Under the pieces are notes generated by a model. It did not search any database and was not told the origin of the DNA. It worked only from the letters and a program-made list of their open reading frames with translations. From Agapetus fuscipes (taxonomy: Eukaryota; Arthropoda; Insecta; Trichoptera; Glossosomatidae), in NCBI GenBank assembly GCA_951799405.1, contig OX637345.1:7192001-7256000 (forward strand): a stretch of DNA of 64,000 nucleotides. The letters run 5' to 3'. Below are positions 1-10,100 of this stretch, one piece after another. How positions within the stretch are numbered: position 1 is the stretch's first letter; every line of letters begins with the position of its first letter. The translations under genes were made by a program, and so were the position numbers.

Positions 1-304
1 GAAAAAAGTGATTTGACATAATTCCAGCAGTTCAGGCAACTTCAACGAGATCCTTCAAACCCTTTTACGCAAAGACTTACAGGAATATTTTCAAATTGAA
101 GTTAGTATAAGTACTGGATACTTGATAAACCGTTACTGGAGAATTTATTTTAATCTCAATGTTTATCATAACCAACTTCCTAAGGAGATACCCTTGTTTG
201 CGGTGAGCAAGAATGAACTAAACAGGGAGCCTATAAACAATTGAAAAAGAGTTGGCAATGCTATGTTGATCAAGTGTCATATCTCAAACGGGGCTATTCT
301 TAGA

Positions 305-308
<4 letters not shown>

Positions 309-373
<65 letters not shown>
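309..373. repeat. Poly-T tract (~65 nt)
   Basis: An almost pure run of T lies between the left arm of the 290-881 element and the end of a minus-strand SINE-C copy. Read on the minus strand it is a poly-A tail, as expected at the 3' end of a retroposed SINE. Its exact length may be an assembly artefact. Confidence 0.85.
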
Positions 374-380
<7 letters not shown>

Positions 381-628
381 TAGATTTGTGAAGAGGAATG
401 CAATTCACCAACCTATTCTGCCTGGCCAGAAACAGGTATTAATATCATCATTTAATAATTCATTATTGTTTATTATTAATGAATTATTAAATAATAATTA
501 CCCAATAACATCTGTTGAACCAGGGTCAAAGTTAAAGTCAAGTGACCCAAGCGGGGATCGAACCAACGTTGTTCCATTCGAAACACGCTAGAAAGATCAG
601 CCCTCTTGGCCCCCGCGGCTATAACCCC
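374..628 (-). mobile_element. SINE family C copy (tRNA-derived)
   Basis: On the minus strand the sequence begins with a tRNA-like head and has a B-box-like GGTTCGATCCCCGC. It continues through CTTTGACCCTGGTTCAACAGATG and the CCTGGCCAGG region, and ends at the poly-A represented by the T tract at 309-373. The same blocks occur at 33935-34140 (plus) and, degenerate, at 32630-32830 (minus). The AT-rich palindromic stretch near 450-500 looks like an internal expansion in this copy. Confidence 0.6.
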
Positions 629-881
629 GACAAATTTTAGTAGTTTTTTAGACATTTTAGTCGTCGGTTGAGCCCACGCTTTGACAAACTAACGGTGCCT
701 GCGCTGGAAGTTTCATCAGCACGGTCATTCTTACCTACCGAATTTTGTAATACTTGTATGAAAACAAATCAGCTGTTCACTTGCGGCCATCTTGGATTGA
801 CAGGTCTTCATACAAATGCATCATTAGTTTGTCAAAGCGTGGGCTCAACCGACGACTAAAATGTCTAAGAATAGCCCCGGA

Positions 882-1442
882 ATTTAAGTGCCCTGTAAAA
901 ATTCTGTAAAAATCCCTGTAAATGGTTTATAATTTTTGAACCATTAGATTTGTCATGAAATTTTGTGAACACACCTTGCAGGTCATGTCCGCTTAATACA
1001 ACAAAGAATCACCAAATACAGAAAACTAAAAATATATTGTAAATTATAACTAAAAACACAATGACGACATACTAATTGAAAAATCAAACAATTGTGGAGA
1101 TATATTTGATTAGAATGAAAGTGCTAATCAAACCGTCAGTGAAATAAACAGTTAAAGTCAAAAAAGACTAGAGAAGAGTAGCAGCTTTATAAAATTGTTA
1201 ACTGTATTTTTGATTCTATCCTTCAGAGTTTTTCCTGTCATTCTTCTCAAATGCTTCATTTCCGCCGTACATACTAAACACTCATTTCACTGTTACTCAC
1301 TGTCCATGCTTCACTTCCATAAATCAAAGAAATGATATGCCTTCCCAAAAGACCGATCACCAAAGCTCCAGTCTTACAGCAAATGAGTATTGCTTGTGTA
1401 TACACGTTAATATGTTAGCTCAATTTTATTTTTTTTACTTAC
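882..1442. other. Gene-free intronic sequence, nothing recognised
   Basis: AT-rich DNA just past the last visible TMEM104 exon on the minus strand. I see no further TMEM104 exon, SINE or clear inverted repeat here, so it should be intron leading to exons beyond the left edge. Confidence 0.5.
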
Positions 1443-4400
1443 CCAGCCACCTCATGACAGTCGTAAAGATCTGTAAATGCTTTGTCTTCTGCACATTGAA
1501 GAAGACAAATGGACCAGCTGCGAAGAAGAAAGTCAATAGTGCCATTCTGTAGCACTTTATCCTTGTGAACACTGGTGCATCATCAGCTACGCCAGTTCCA
1601 TTGAAACATGGAAGATCCCCGTGCAGATTTGAGCTGAGTTTTGTGTTATCTCCAACATTGGTGCTGCAAAGTAAAATAAGTCATTATCAACAACACTGGC
1701 AAGACAACCTGGGGTAGGTTTTGAGCACCTCGATCAACTGTAGCCACGGCTGCTTATTCAACGCCTTCTTCCTCTAGTTTCATACTCCTACCGCCTTCAA
1801 CAGTCAGCACCACTCCATCCAGCTATCTGGATCTTGTCTTCCCTCCGCCCCTCTGGGTACGTCACTACAATTATCTTTACCAGGTTCTGATGGTCCATTT
1901 GCCCAGTCGAGATCAAGGCTGATCAGGAGAAATACAACGGTGTTGCTATACAGTTGCTATACTGTTGCCATGGTCTGTGGGAGCTGGAGCTTCCGGATAT
2001 TTCGCCTATGTCTTCGATGGACTTCTTCAGCGTGAAAATGAATCATAGAAGATGATGTTGATGAAACTGTGAATTTCATCATCAGCCGATGTAAGCCTAA
2101 AACTTTCAGCCTATGGTGCAGTGAGAGATAACAATGGTTGATGTCGTCGGTAGAACAAAGAGCTCTATGACATCTACACAGAGCCAAATGTGATCAGTTC
2201 CATCAAAGTTGTCGCCTGCAAAGGGCTGGCCATATAATTAGAATGGACAACGAAAACTCCATTAAGCATCTAACACTCTCAGACCACAATGACAAAGGAG
2301 AGCTCAACAGGCGTCGGTAGATCTTACTGTATCTATTTGAACATAGAATACAATAAAATATGGCTGTGTGTGAACAGCTGATATATTTTGTATAGTACAG
2401 CGATCAGTTGCTGTTGAAACGCAGCCATGTTTTATTGTATTCAATCTTCAAAAATATACGGTAAGATCTACTGACACAGTTGAGACTGCAGGGGCAGGAA
2501 GGCCAAAAATGCAAATCCCAAATGCTTTACACATAATATGCTTCACAAATTTTACACTCACCATATAACATCCATAGTAGACTTGGCGATGGCAGCCGAG
2601 TATATACTCAAATCCCCAAACAGATAGACAACTATCGTCACGTAGAAAGCCAGCCGTCCCAGCGGAGAGAAGAACATGGTGGCCATCTCGCCCAGCTCCA
2701 CGCGGCGGTCTAGCACAAAGAAGCGGGACCTGGAGGAAGGTGGCAGGAGACTGTCCTGGCCCTGTTCCGTGGCGCTGCCGGTTTCCTGCCACCTTTCGCG
2801 GGAGCGGATGGGCGTCTGCTCGTCGTCAGAGCTCTCGTCCGAATCTCGGTTAACCTGGACAGACTGATGTTCACAAAGGGATTACTCACCTAATGTTTGC
2901 TTAATAGACAAAGATACAATCAACTCTGCATGTATGGGTAGAATAGTGCAATCTATTTTTATTTTTTTTAAGAAATCCTGTGCGGGAGACTCCCTAGATT
3001 TCAGGTTCTCTAGGGGTCTATGACACTTGTTGTAGTGCCGCAAAGGTGTCTACGAGCTTGGTCGTTACTACAAAGCGCTAATACTCAAGCAAGACCCGGT
3101 TGCTGTAAGGCTGGATTGACCTTTAGTGACCGGTCTTTGGTAAAGGATTTATGATTTTTTTAACCCAGCGAAGAGCATATTTGAAAACATAAATGGTATA
3201 TTTTTTGTGCTCCGCCGGGATTTGAACCCGCACCCTTTCATTTACGAGTCCGAAGTGTTGCCACTCGACTACTGGCCGGACCTATTGAGATTGATTCAAA
3301 ACAAAATCAAAATGATAATTCTGTGGGCGCAAGGAACAACGGAATGAGTCAAAAAAATTACCATGCAAAGTGCAAAATGATTCTTTAGATATAATATATC
3401 TAAAGAATATAATATATCTAAAGAATCATTTTGCGTACCAATTTTTTTTACTCATTCCGTTGTTCCTTTCGCCCACAGAATTGTTATTGCATTTCCAATC
3501 ATAATCACAATCTTCATTTGAGGGCACATAATCTAATCTAATCTAAGTTGCAAAGATATGTTACATTGAGGATTCACATTATATGCATTCTCACAAGCAG
3601 AAATTTACAAGTTCGCCCTTGCACATGCCGCATGTGAGCCTACAACATAAAAACCCAAATCTTAAATGGACATACACCCTGAAACTCTAACCGTCCTTTC
3701 CTGAAACAGGGATGACATTGGCAAAGTGAACCATTTTTACAGCATGAGTGGTCAGCCGCATGCCAACCTATAAGTCAAGGAACATACACGACAAATTAAA
3801 TTTTTAAAATCAATAAATAATAATATGTATGGACATCAAAACTGAAACAGAAAACAAATTTCAATTAAAAAAAAAAAAAAAAACAACAAGTTGTGATATT
3901 AAAATCAGTTTATCGGACAGACCCAAGTAAAATTGAATTATTTTGCAGATTTGACCAATGTAAGTAGGTAGTACTTAGGTAATTAAAAAAAAAAACTTTT
4001 ATTTACGGAATCCAGCGCTGCAGGCTCCTCGCTCCTCCACCTGATGACGGCATTAGCGCAGGCCATGCACTCTATGACATACGTCGCATTGATGAAGCTG
4101 ACGAAGGCCAGGAACAAGATGGCCGCGGTCCCCAGCAGCCAACCCGCCTTGGCGAAGGCCGCGGGGAGCGTCAGGGCTCCTGTGCCAATTATTATGTTGA
4201 AGATGAAGACCAAGCCAACCTGAAAATATCACATTTATGTTGGATATTTTGAAAATATCTTCAATCGTCATGCTGAGGGTGCCTCCTGAAGACGCTGGCT
4301 ACGTCACTAATGAAACATTGAGAATAATGTAAGTTCTCCCATAACAAATGCTTTTAGGCTTTCACGGCCGGATTCAGATGCTTGATTTTGTGTTTCCAGG

Positions 4401-5470
4401 CTTTGACCCTGGTCCATAGTTTTTGCTTTTTTTTTCCTTTTTCTTCTTCTTGATACTCCTTGAAGACTTCAGCTGACGTTTCGTCACCTCTGTGTGTGAC
4501 TTCGTCGGAGCTCTGCTTGCTGCTGAAGTTTGTACGAAAGACGGCGTCTATAACTTTTGTCTTTTATTTTCGTCGTTTATTCGTTATTGCAAACTTGGCT
4601 AACTTTTGTCTTTTATTTGTATTTCGTCTTTTATTTTCGTCATTTATTCGTAATTGCTAACTTTTGTCTTTCGCACAAACTTCAGAAGTGAGCAGAGCTC
4701 TGAAGAAGTTACACTCAGAGGTGACGAAACGTCAGCTGAAGTCTTCAAGAAGTATCAAGTTGAAGAAGTCAACAGAAAAAAGAAGAAAAGAAGCAAAAAC
4801 TATGGACCACGGTCTAAGCCCCGAAACACAAAATCAAGCATCTCCCATAACAATTTGTTCAATATCCAAAAAGGGTACCAAATTAATGAGGTTGAAACAT
4901 TGAAAAGGTCGCAAAAGTAAACCTCGTCATTCGGCCGGATTCCTTCCAGTGTTACAGAAAATGGGTCTTGCTTGAGATGGGCGCTTTCTACAACAACGAC
5001 TAAGCTAGCAAATTCAAGCTCTTGAGGTGTGATTCACACAAAAACAGTAGGTACTCATCAAATATATCATCTAAATCTTAATCTAAATCTAAGCTGCAAA
5101 GATATGTATCATTTGAGATTCATATTAAATGCATTCCCACAAGCAGACACGCATAATTTCGCGCTTACACATGCCGCATGAGGACCTACAATATAAAAAC
5201 CCAATCTCAAATGAACATAAGCCCTGCAACTCTTGCCGACCTTCCCTGAAGCAGGGGTGACATTGGCAAAGTGAACCATTTTTTACAGTATGGGTGGTCA
5301 GCCGCATACCAACCTATCAGTCAAGGAATATCATCCTAATATATATTCATATGTCAGTAAAATGAGAGCAGGATACAGATACAGGCGTATCTAAAAGTTA
5401 TATAGATTATAGAGTCGTCATTTCTTACCCATAGTGAGTAGCGATTGTTATTTCTTGTTGTGGAAGGCAT
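1443..5470 (-). CDS. TMEM104: TMEM104-like transmembrane protein (5' part of gene)
   Basis: Minus-strand exons: 5429-5470, 4007-4219, 2562-2854, 1443-1663, all with GT-AG borders and continuous phase. They encode 256 residues; the last exon ends in phase 1 and the gene continues off the left edge (the family is about 500 residues). It belongs to the amino acid/polyamine transporter-like family; the function of TMEM104 is not established. Landmarks: YSLWVGLVFIFNIIIGTGAL forms the first membrane segment (about residues 11-35), LGTAAILFLAFVSFINATYV the second, an acidic Ser-rich loop follows (exon 3), then VELGEMATMFFSPLGRLAF and YLFGDLSIYSAAIAKSTMDV, and MALLTFFFAAGPFVFFNVQK in exon 4. Human TMEM104 has the same order of motifs. 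The start chosen is the only Met upstream of the first helix in exon 1. Confidence 0.88.
1700..1930 (-). mobile_element. LINE 3'-end relic
   Basis: This stretch aligns by eye with the better preserved minus-strand fragment at 26455-26725. Both start GACAACC-GGGGT-GGT on the plus strand, share CTGTCTATCC-like blocks, and end in GGTTCTGATGGTCCATTTGC versus GGCTCCGATGGTCCATTCGC. It is too decayed for an open frame. It lies in a TMEM104 intron. Confidence 0.55.
2130..2330 (+). mobile_element. LINE RT C-terminal relic
   Basis: The plus-strand translation near 2155-2320 contains ELYDIYTEPNVISSIKV followed by a frame-broken RMDNEN-like stretch. That resembles the tail of non-LTR retrotransposon polyproteins (ELY..Y.EP.I....K...L.W.GH..RM). 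Stops and shifts show it is dead. Confidence 0.45.
2310..2480. repeat. Inverted repeat (MITE-like) in TMEM104 intron
   Basis: Positions 2315-2375 (GTCGGTAGATCTTACTGTAT... AATAAAATATGGCTG) return in inverted form at 2420-2480 (CAGCCATGTTTTATTGTATT... GGTAAGATCTACTGAC). Arms are about 55 bp around a short loop. The same inverted blocks recur at about 20090-20310 in UMPS intron 1, so this is a family and not a chance hairpin. Confidence 0.6.
2975..3284 (-). mobile_element. SINE family B copy (tRNA-derived), near full length
   Basis: Read on the minus strand it starts GGTCCGGCCAGTAGTCGAGT (A-box region), has a GGTTCAAATCC B-box and GGCGGAGCACAAAAAATATA, and runs to the tail block CTAGAGAACCTGAAATCTAG. 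The order matches the copy at 61747-62075. The tRNA-like head implies Pol III transcription. It lies in the intron between TMEM104 exons 2 and 3. Confidence 0.75.
3305..3490. repeat. Long palindrome, ~70 bp arms
   Basis: AATTCTGTGGGCGCAAGGAA at about 3318 is mirrored by TTCCTTTCGCCCACAGAATT at about 3465. Pairing continues inward through ATGATTCTTTAGATATA / TATCTAAAGAATCAT with almost no loop; the centre repeats AATATAATATATCTAAAG. A fold-back MITE is likely; no coding. Confidence 0.75.
3530..3785 (-). repeat. Interspersed repeat family T copy
   Basis: On the minus strand it reads TAGGTTGGCATGCGGCTGAC, then a block ending GGTTCACTTTGCCAATGTCA, a central GGCATGTG... segment and a terminal ATATCTTTGCAACTTAGATT. 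At least nine other copies occur in the window (for example 5065-5335, 46150-46410, 47425-47695). No box A/B pair was obvious, so the class is left open; the length (~260 bp) and defined 3' end suggest a SINE. Confidence 0.7.
4337..4855. repeat. Fold-back element with ~200 bp arms
   Basis: The left arm (about 4337-4545) and right arm (about 4665-4855) are inverted copies. Shared blocks are ATGCTTGATTTTGTGTTTC, GGTCCATAGTTTTTGCTT, CTTGATACT.CTTGAAGACT and TTCAGCTGACGTTTCGTCAC. The loop holds short direct repeats of CTAACTTTTGTCTTT and TTTATTTTCGTC-TTTATTCGT. Plus-strand reading frames through the right arm are Lys/Arg-rich and not protein-like. It lies in the first TMEM104 intron. Confidence 0.7.
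4930..5050 (+). mobile_element. SINE family B fragment
   Basis: Matches the 3' half of family B: GGGTCTTGCTTGAG, GGCGCTTTCTAC, CTCTTGAGGTGTGATTCACA and CAAAAACAG. The tRNA head is missing. Confidence 0.6.
5065..5335 (-). repeat. Interspersed repeat family T copy
   Basis: A nearly complete minus-strand copy, with GGTTGGTATGCGGCTGACCA at its start and the ATATCTTTGCAGCTTAGATT block at its end (about 5090-5110). It lies just 3' of TMEM104 exon 1 in intron 1. Confidence 0.75.
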
Positions 5471-6189
5471 TTTGAAAAACTCTCATTCTACAGTTATCCA
5501 CGATAATATATTGATGGCAGCTGATAAAATAAAAGCACAATTAAGTTATTATCAATTGTAATAGCACAATTGCATAATAATTCACGCAGGTGTATTGTGC
5601 ATGAGTATTTTTTACGATGTTAATGTGGCAGAAAATAAACAATGGTTTGACAGATGTGTATTCTTCTTCTTTGAAGCAATTCAGTGGAGAGTAGAGGCGC
5701 CAGTGTCAAGTTGATAGATAGTGATGTCATACTGAAAATATATTTTTTCCTACAGAAATAAATGAATAACCACAAAATACGGGGTAAAATAATATGTAAG
5801 GTCACCCAGCCTAGAGAAAGAATTTAGTATGACTATACTAGAGAAAGAATTTAGTTTTTGGTTGCCAAAGACTCGGATGACTAATACCTGCTCTATCTTC
5901 TAGAAACCTATGCTTGTTCAGCCGGTGAAGTACTAATGGATTAGTATCTGAAATGTGTCCATGAGCAGTTATTTTTACTTGTTGGTACGCACCACACTCA
6001 TCTAGTGATACAAGCTCACTGATGTGTGCATTTAAAAAATCAAACACACATATTATACTCCTATTAAACCAAACCCTGAAAAATATTTCCTATTAATGTA
6101 TTTGCACTTGAGCAAGGTCCTTTAGAAACCACTCTAATGTTCCCATAATCCTGTAAGTCAATCCCTTAAGTAAATCCTGAGATGAGGAC

Positions 6190-6400
6190 CGGTCCGTAGT
6201 CCAGTGGCAACACTTCGGACTCGTAAATGGAAGGTTGTGAAAAATTCATAAATCTTTACCAAAGACCAGTCACTGAAAGGTCCATCCAACGTTACAACAA
6301 CTGGGTCTTGCTTGAGAATTGGCGCTTTCTACAGCGACGCCCAAGCTCGCAGAGGGCTCTTGAGGTGTGATACACACAAAAACTGCGCTCACCAAATAAA
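6190..6400 (+). mobile_element. SINE family B copy with internal deletion
   Basis: Starts GACCGGTCCGTAGTCCAGTG and keeps the head through CGTAAATGGAAGGTTGTG. It then jumps to the ATCTTTACCAAAGACCAGTC block and ends with GAGGTGTGATACACACAAAA. Most of the B-box to AAAAAATATA region is deleted. Confidence 0.75.
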
Positions 6401-6685
6401 TCATCCTAATATTATTATTTAAGTATTTAGTATAACACTATTTGATTCTTCTTTTTAATCAAAATCATTATTGGTTTAAATGAGGTCCCCATAATAAATG
6501 ACATGGACAAAGTTGTGCATTTTCACAGCCGGATTGCTAGGGAAACAGCTACAATTTCATAATATTTTGAATTTTATGTGAATTTTCCTGAACGGCATAG
6601 CATGGCTGATTTCCCACTCCATTCCGTCCGAGGGGATTATCTCTTTAAAAAATGTTTCATTAAAAGACAAGACATTCTTTTACAA

Positions 6686-6691
6686 GATATC
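6686..6691 (-). terminator. Candidate poly(A) signal of SRP68
   Basis: The minus strand reads AATAAA here, about 470 nt past the SRP68 stop codon. I saw no earlier AATAAA between 6692 and 7163. Transcript ends would decide. Confidence 0.35.
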
Positions 6692-7163
6692 ATTTTATTC
6701 AAGTAATGAAAAGATATATAAGTGCTTATATTAGGTTTATATAAAATGGTATGTAATCAAAGACAGCAATCTAGGTTTTTTTTTCAAAAACAAAATAAAT
6801 ACATGAAAATGATGAGAAAATGATTCTCCATGTTTCCATATGTATATCTTATTTACAAAAAAATACTAGATAACCACCTGTGGTTCTATACAACTCAAAT
6901 ATTAAAATGCAAACATCACCCAGAAGAAAACAATAAAATAAACAATATTTTTGTATTGCAGAATCAAAAGTGGCAATCTAGAATGTTTTTTCAGAAATGA
7001 GATAAATATATAGGAATATAAAAAAAATGATTTTCTATCTTTCTAAACGTTTATCTTATTACAAAAAACCCTAGATTGTGGCTTTTGATAGTATACGACT
7101 CATTCATGAAATTACAAAGAAATGCAATGAAACCTCTCAAATTTGATCCAATTGGTGCAACGC

Positions 7164-10100
7164 TTACTTTCCTCCCCATCCCAAGAAGCCTTTAACAAAT
7201 CCGGTAAGACCAGCCCCGGTTTTCTTCTCTCCAGCTCCAATTTTATCATCCAAAGACGGAAACTCCACAAAGTTACACGCCAGATCAAAGAACAACGGTT
7301 TGCAAGGAATGGCTTCCATATCTGGCGGCATCTTATACACATTCGGATTCTTTGTCAACAGTTGCGGATCCTCCGAATACTCCAACAATCTCTCAGAAAG
7401 CGGTTTCTTATGTTTAAACTTCTTATTAGAACTCAATACATTCTCTTCTTCCTCGTCCGCTAAAATAGACTGCGCATGAGCCGAATATTTCGCACCGTTT
7501 ATACTCTTCTTCAAAGCAACCAAACTATCAGACAAGTTGGTATCTTGTAGTTTACGCGACAAGGCGTCTCCCGCATACGTATTTGCACGATCGTACAACG
7601 CAACTGCTTCATTCCACCGTTTTAAACCAACCAAAACTTCAGCAATATAAAAGCAACGGAACGCTTTGTAAGCTTTTGCCGTAGTTTCAATCTCGCCTTG
7701 GTACGCTGCGTCTTCTTCGAACCCTGCCAAAGCCTGTAGCTCATTTATGTTACCCAAGATGATTTCGTACAATCTCGTCAGATCGTGAGCTCGTACTTTT
7801 TTACCGTCGATCGGTGTTTTGCTTTGGATGGCTTCCCTGGTTTGGTTGACGAGGTACTGGTTCCGTTGGATAGTTGTGTTGAGGCGTATGTACGTCATGT
7901 AGGCTATGAGATTTTGCACGCCTGGTAACGGAGCCCCAGTGGCTGACCTCAGCTTTGGATCTGCCTTTATTTCATCTTTGATGGCTGAGATGGCGTCTTT
8001 GCAGTCCATAAGAGTGTTTTCGATGAGCTCTATCTTGGCTTGGTGCGTTGGTGCCCGTTGGATGGTCTTTTCCAGTTCTTGCATGGACAGCAAGAACATT
8101 CTGGTTCTCTCTGGGCGTACAGCGATGCGACGACCTCGCCATTCCACTTCTTGCATTAATCCCGCACGACTTTCCCTGTAAATAATTACTTTTTAATAAA
8201 GAAAATCACATAATTTGAGGAAAGTAGTGAACATTGTGAACATGGATTCACACATTTTAAGCAGCAAAATTTCAACAGATACCCTTTTGTTTCAGTCAGG
8301 TCTACATTTACATTAGTAAAACATTTAGTTTCTTCTGCTTCTGATTCAAATCAACTTTCACAAGCAGAAAAGATGCTCTTTCTCCGAAATAGAGAAACCC
8401 TCTCCTACTTTAGGGATTCCACACCCAAAGGTGTTTAAAAGTCGAAGTCGCATTCTATTTGTGCAACTTTGATAGATAGAAAGTCACCTAAACAGTTATT
8501 AAAACTTCTTACCTTAGGCATTCATTGTTTTAACAATACTTTAGATGATTTTAAAATGAAAACAAAATCTACCTGTACCATTCTCATTAGTTTGTCTTTT
8601 CTTGTAAGCATTAAGTCGCTAAACCATTATTTAAACATGTATTTCAAGTAACATAAATAAGAAAATGAATATTGGAAGAGCTTGAGTCAAGATGTTAGCC
8701 TGGGGATTTCTTGAACAGGAGGATTCGTAGGAGTGTGGAGCTCAGTTACTCCTGTCCGGAAAGCTGCTCCATGGATGATTTCTACAAGGGAAACCACAGA
8801 GCAATAGGCTTCACTCGTCACTAGGTGTGAAGCCGACTCAAAGAAGAAGCAAATGAATAAATATTGAATAATTACTTGGCTTGAGCCATGAGAGCATCCA
8901 GATTGTCCACCATCCCCTGTCCCCTCATCTGCAGGAGGTCATCAATGGCCGTCTCATCTCCAATGTGGTAGGCGCAGAAGCGAAGACTCGGCACCAGCTC
9001 GTCAACCTAAAACACAAGAAAAAAAAAATACTACAAAAATAGTTTATACCTGATTACTTCATAACGGTTTCATCAGTATCACACCACATCATCAAGCTGA
9101 AGAAACCCGTTGCAGATATGTGCAGAACATCTGGAAGCTCCAGCTCTGGTAACAAATCTCAGCAAGCCAGTATTACAATTACTTTGTTCGTACGAAATAT
9201 AGATGGTGGAAGTGTGCAAGGACAAAAAAGTTTAGACACATCTGCAGGAGTAATGGCCCTCCCTGGTGGAATTGCGGCTGGATACAGTTATACTTCAAAG
9301 GGTTTTCTTAATGATAAAGGAAAAACAGTTTTGTTTTCGATTACGTGAGTATATTTTTATAAACCACAACCGGTTTCGCAAACATCCGTTCGCATCATCA
9401 GGTGGATAAATTAATACTAAATGGTGTGGAAACGGAATCAATGTTAGAGGGTGTCATTGTGTGAGGGTATGAGGGAGGGAGGGGGGGGGGGGGGTGCAGG
9501 ATGGCCATGTGGCTTGTGTCATCTGGATCATTTAGCTTCCTTGGGAATATGGTCAACAGGGGGGATGGATGGATCTTATACATTCTAAAATATGGTTCAT
9601 TTATGTAAATGTTTTAGGAAAAGACGGCAGGAGTTGCAGAGGTTGATAATTATGTTCATTTGAGTTTTACATTTGTATGTAAATACACATGTAGCATGTG
9701 TAAGCACAAAAATACATGTCTTTCAGAATCACAGGCAGAACTTTGTGAGATCCCAGCTGCAACAATCACATACGAAAAGCCTGTGAAATAGAGGACATAG
9801 TGAGATGGCACAGATCCAGGAGGTGATTTTGGAGAGATCATGTCTCCCGAATGAGTCATGAAAGACTCACACACATCGTAGCTAATGTGTTGTCAATTAT
9901 TCTAAAAGGTGAAAAGACAGCTAGACGTCCTCATCCCAGGATCCAGGAGCCAATATATATATTTTTTGCGAGATTGAACACAGATTGAACGAACTAAATT
10001 AAGAAAAAGAAAAACAATACCTTCTGCTTGTATATAAGCTGTTCATCCTCGGACAGGGTGGCCCATATCTTCTCGTAGACCACCTGCGCCTCCTTCAACT

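Larger units (their letters stand above)
290..881. mobile_element. Composite inverted-repeat element (MITE) with nested insert
   Basis: The sequence GGGCTATTCTTAGACATTTT near 290-310 returns in inverted form at about 860-881. A second inverted pair lies inside it: 651-693 matches the reverse complement of 826-869 almost perfectly (about 44 bp arms, beginning TAGACATTTTAGTCGTCGG). Between these inner arms, 700-815 resembles the interior of the MITE at 42612-42783. The outer element also holds a long T tract and a SINE-C copy, so several insertions are stacked here. No coding capacity is seen. The family is unnamed. Confidence 0.6.
5471..7163. other. Intergenic region between TMEM104 start and SRP68 end
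   Basis: About 1.7 kb separates the TMEM104 start codon from the SRP68 stop codon, both genes on the minus strand. It should hold the TMEM104 promoter and the SRP68 3' UTR. A SINE-B copy lies at 6190-6400. The part 6740-7110 contains two loosely similar blocks (AATCAAA followed by a GGCAATCTAG-like block and an AAATAAATATA-like run) also seen at about 22920 and 56180-56650. No other gene is seen. Confidence 0.5.

Noticed and set aside
4654..4920. Plus-strand Lys-rich 88-codon frame
   Set aside because: It runs through one arm of a fold-back element; the composition reflects the repeat and not a protein.
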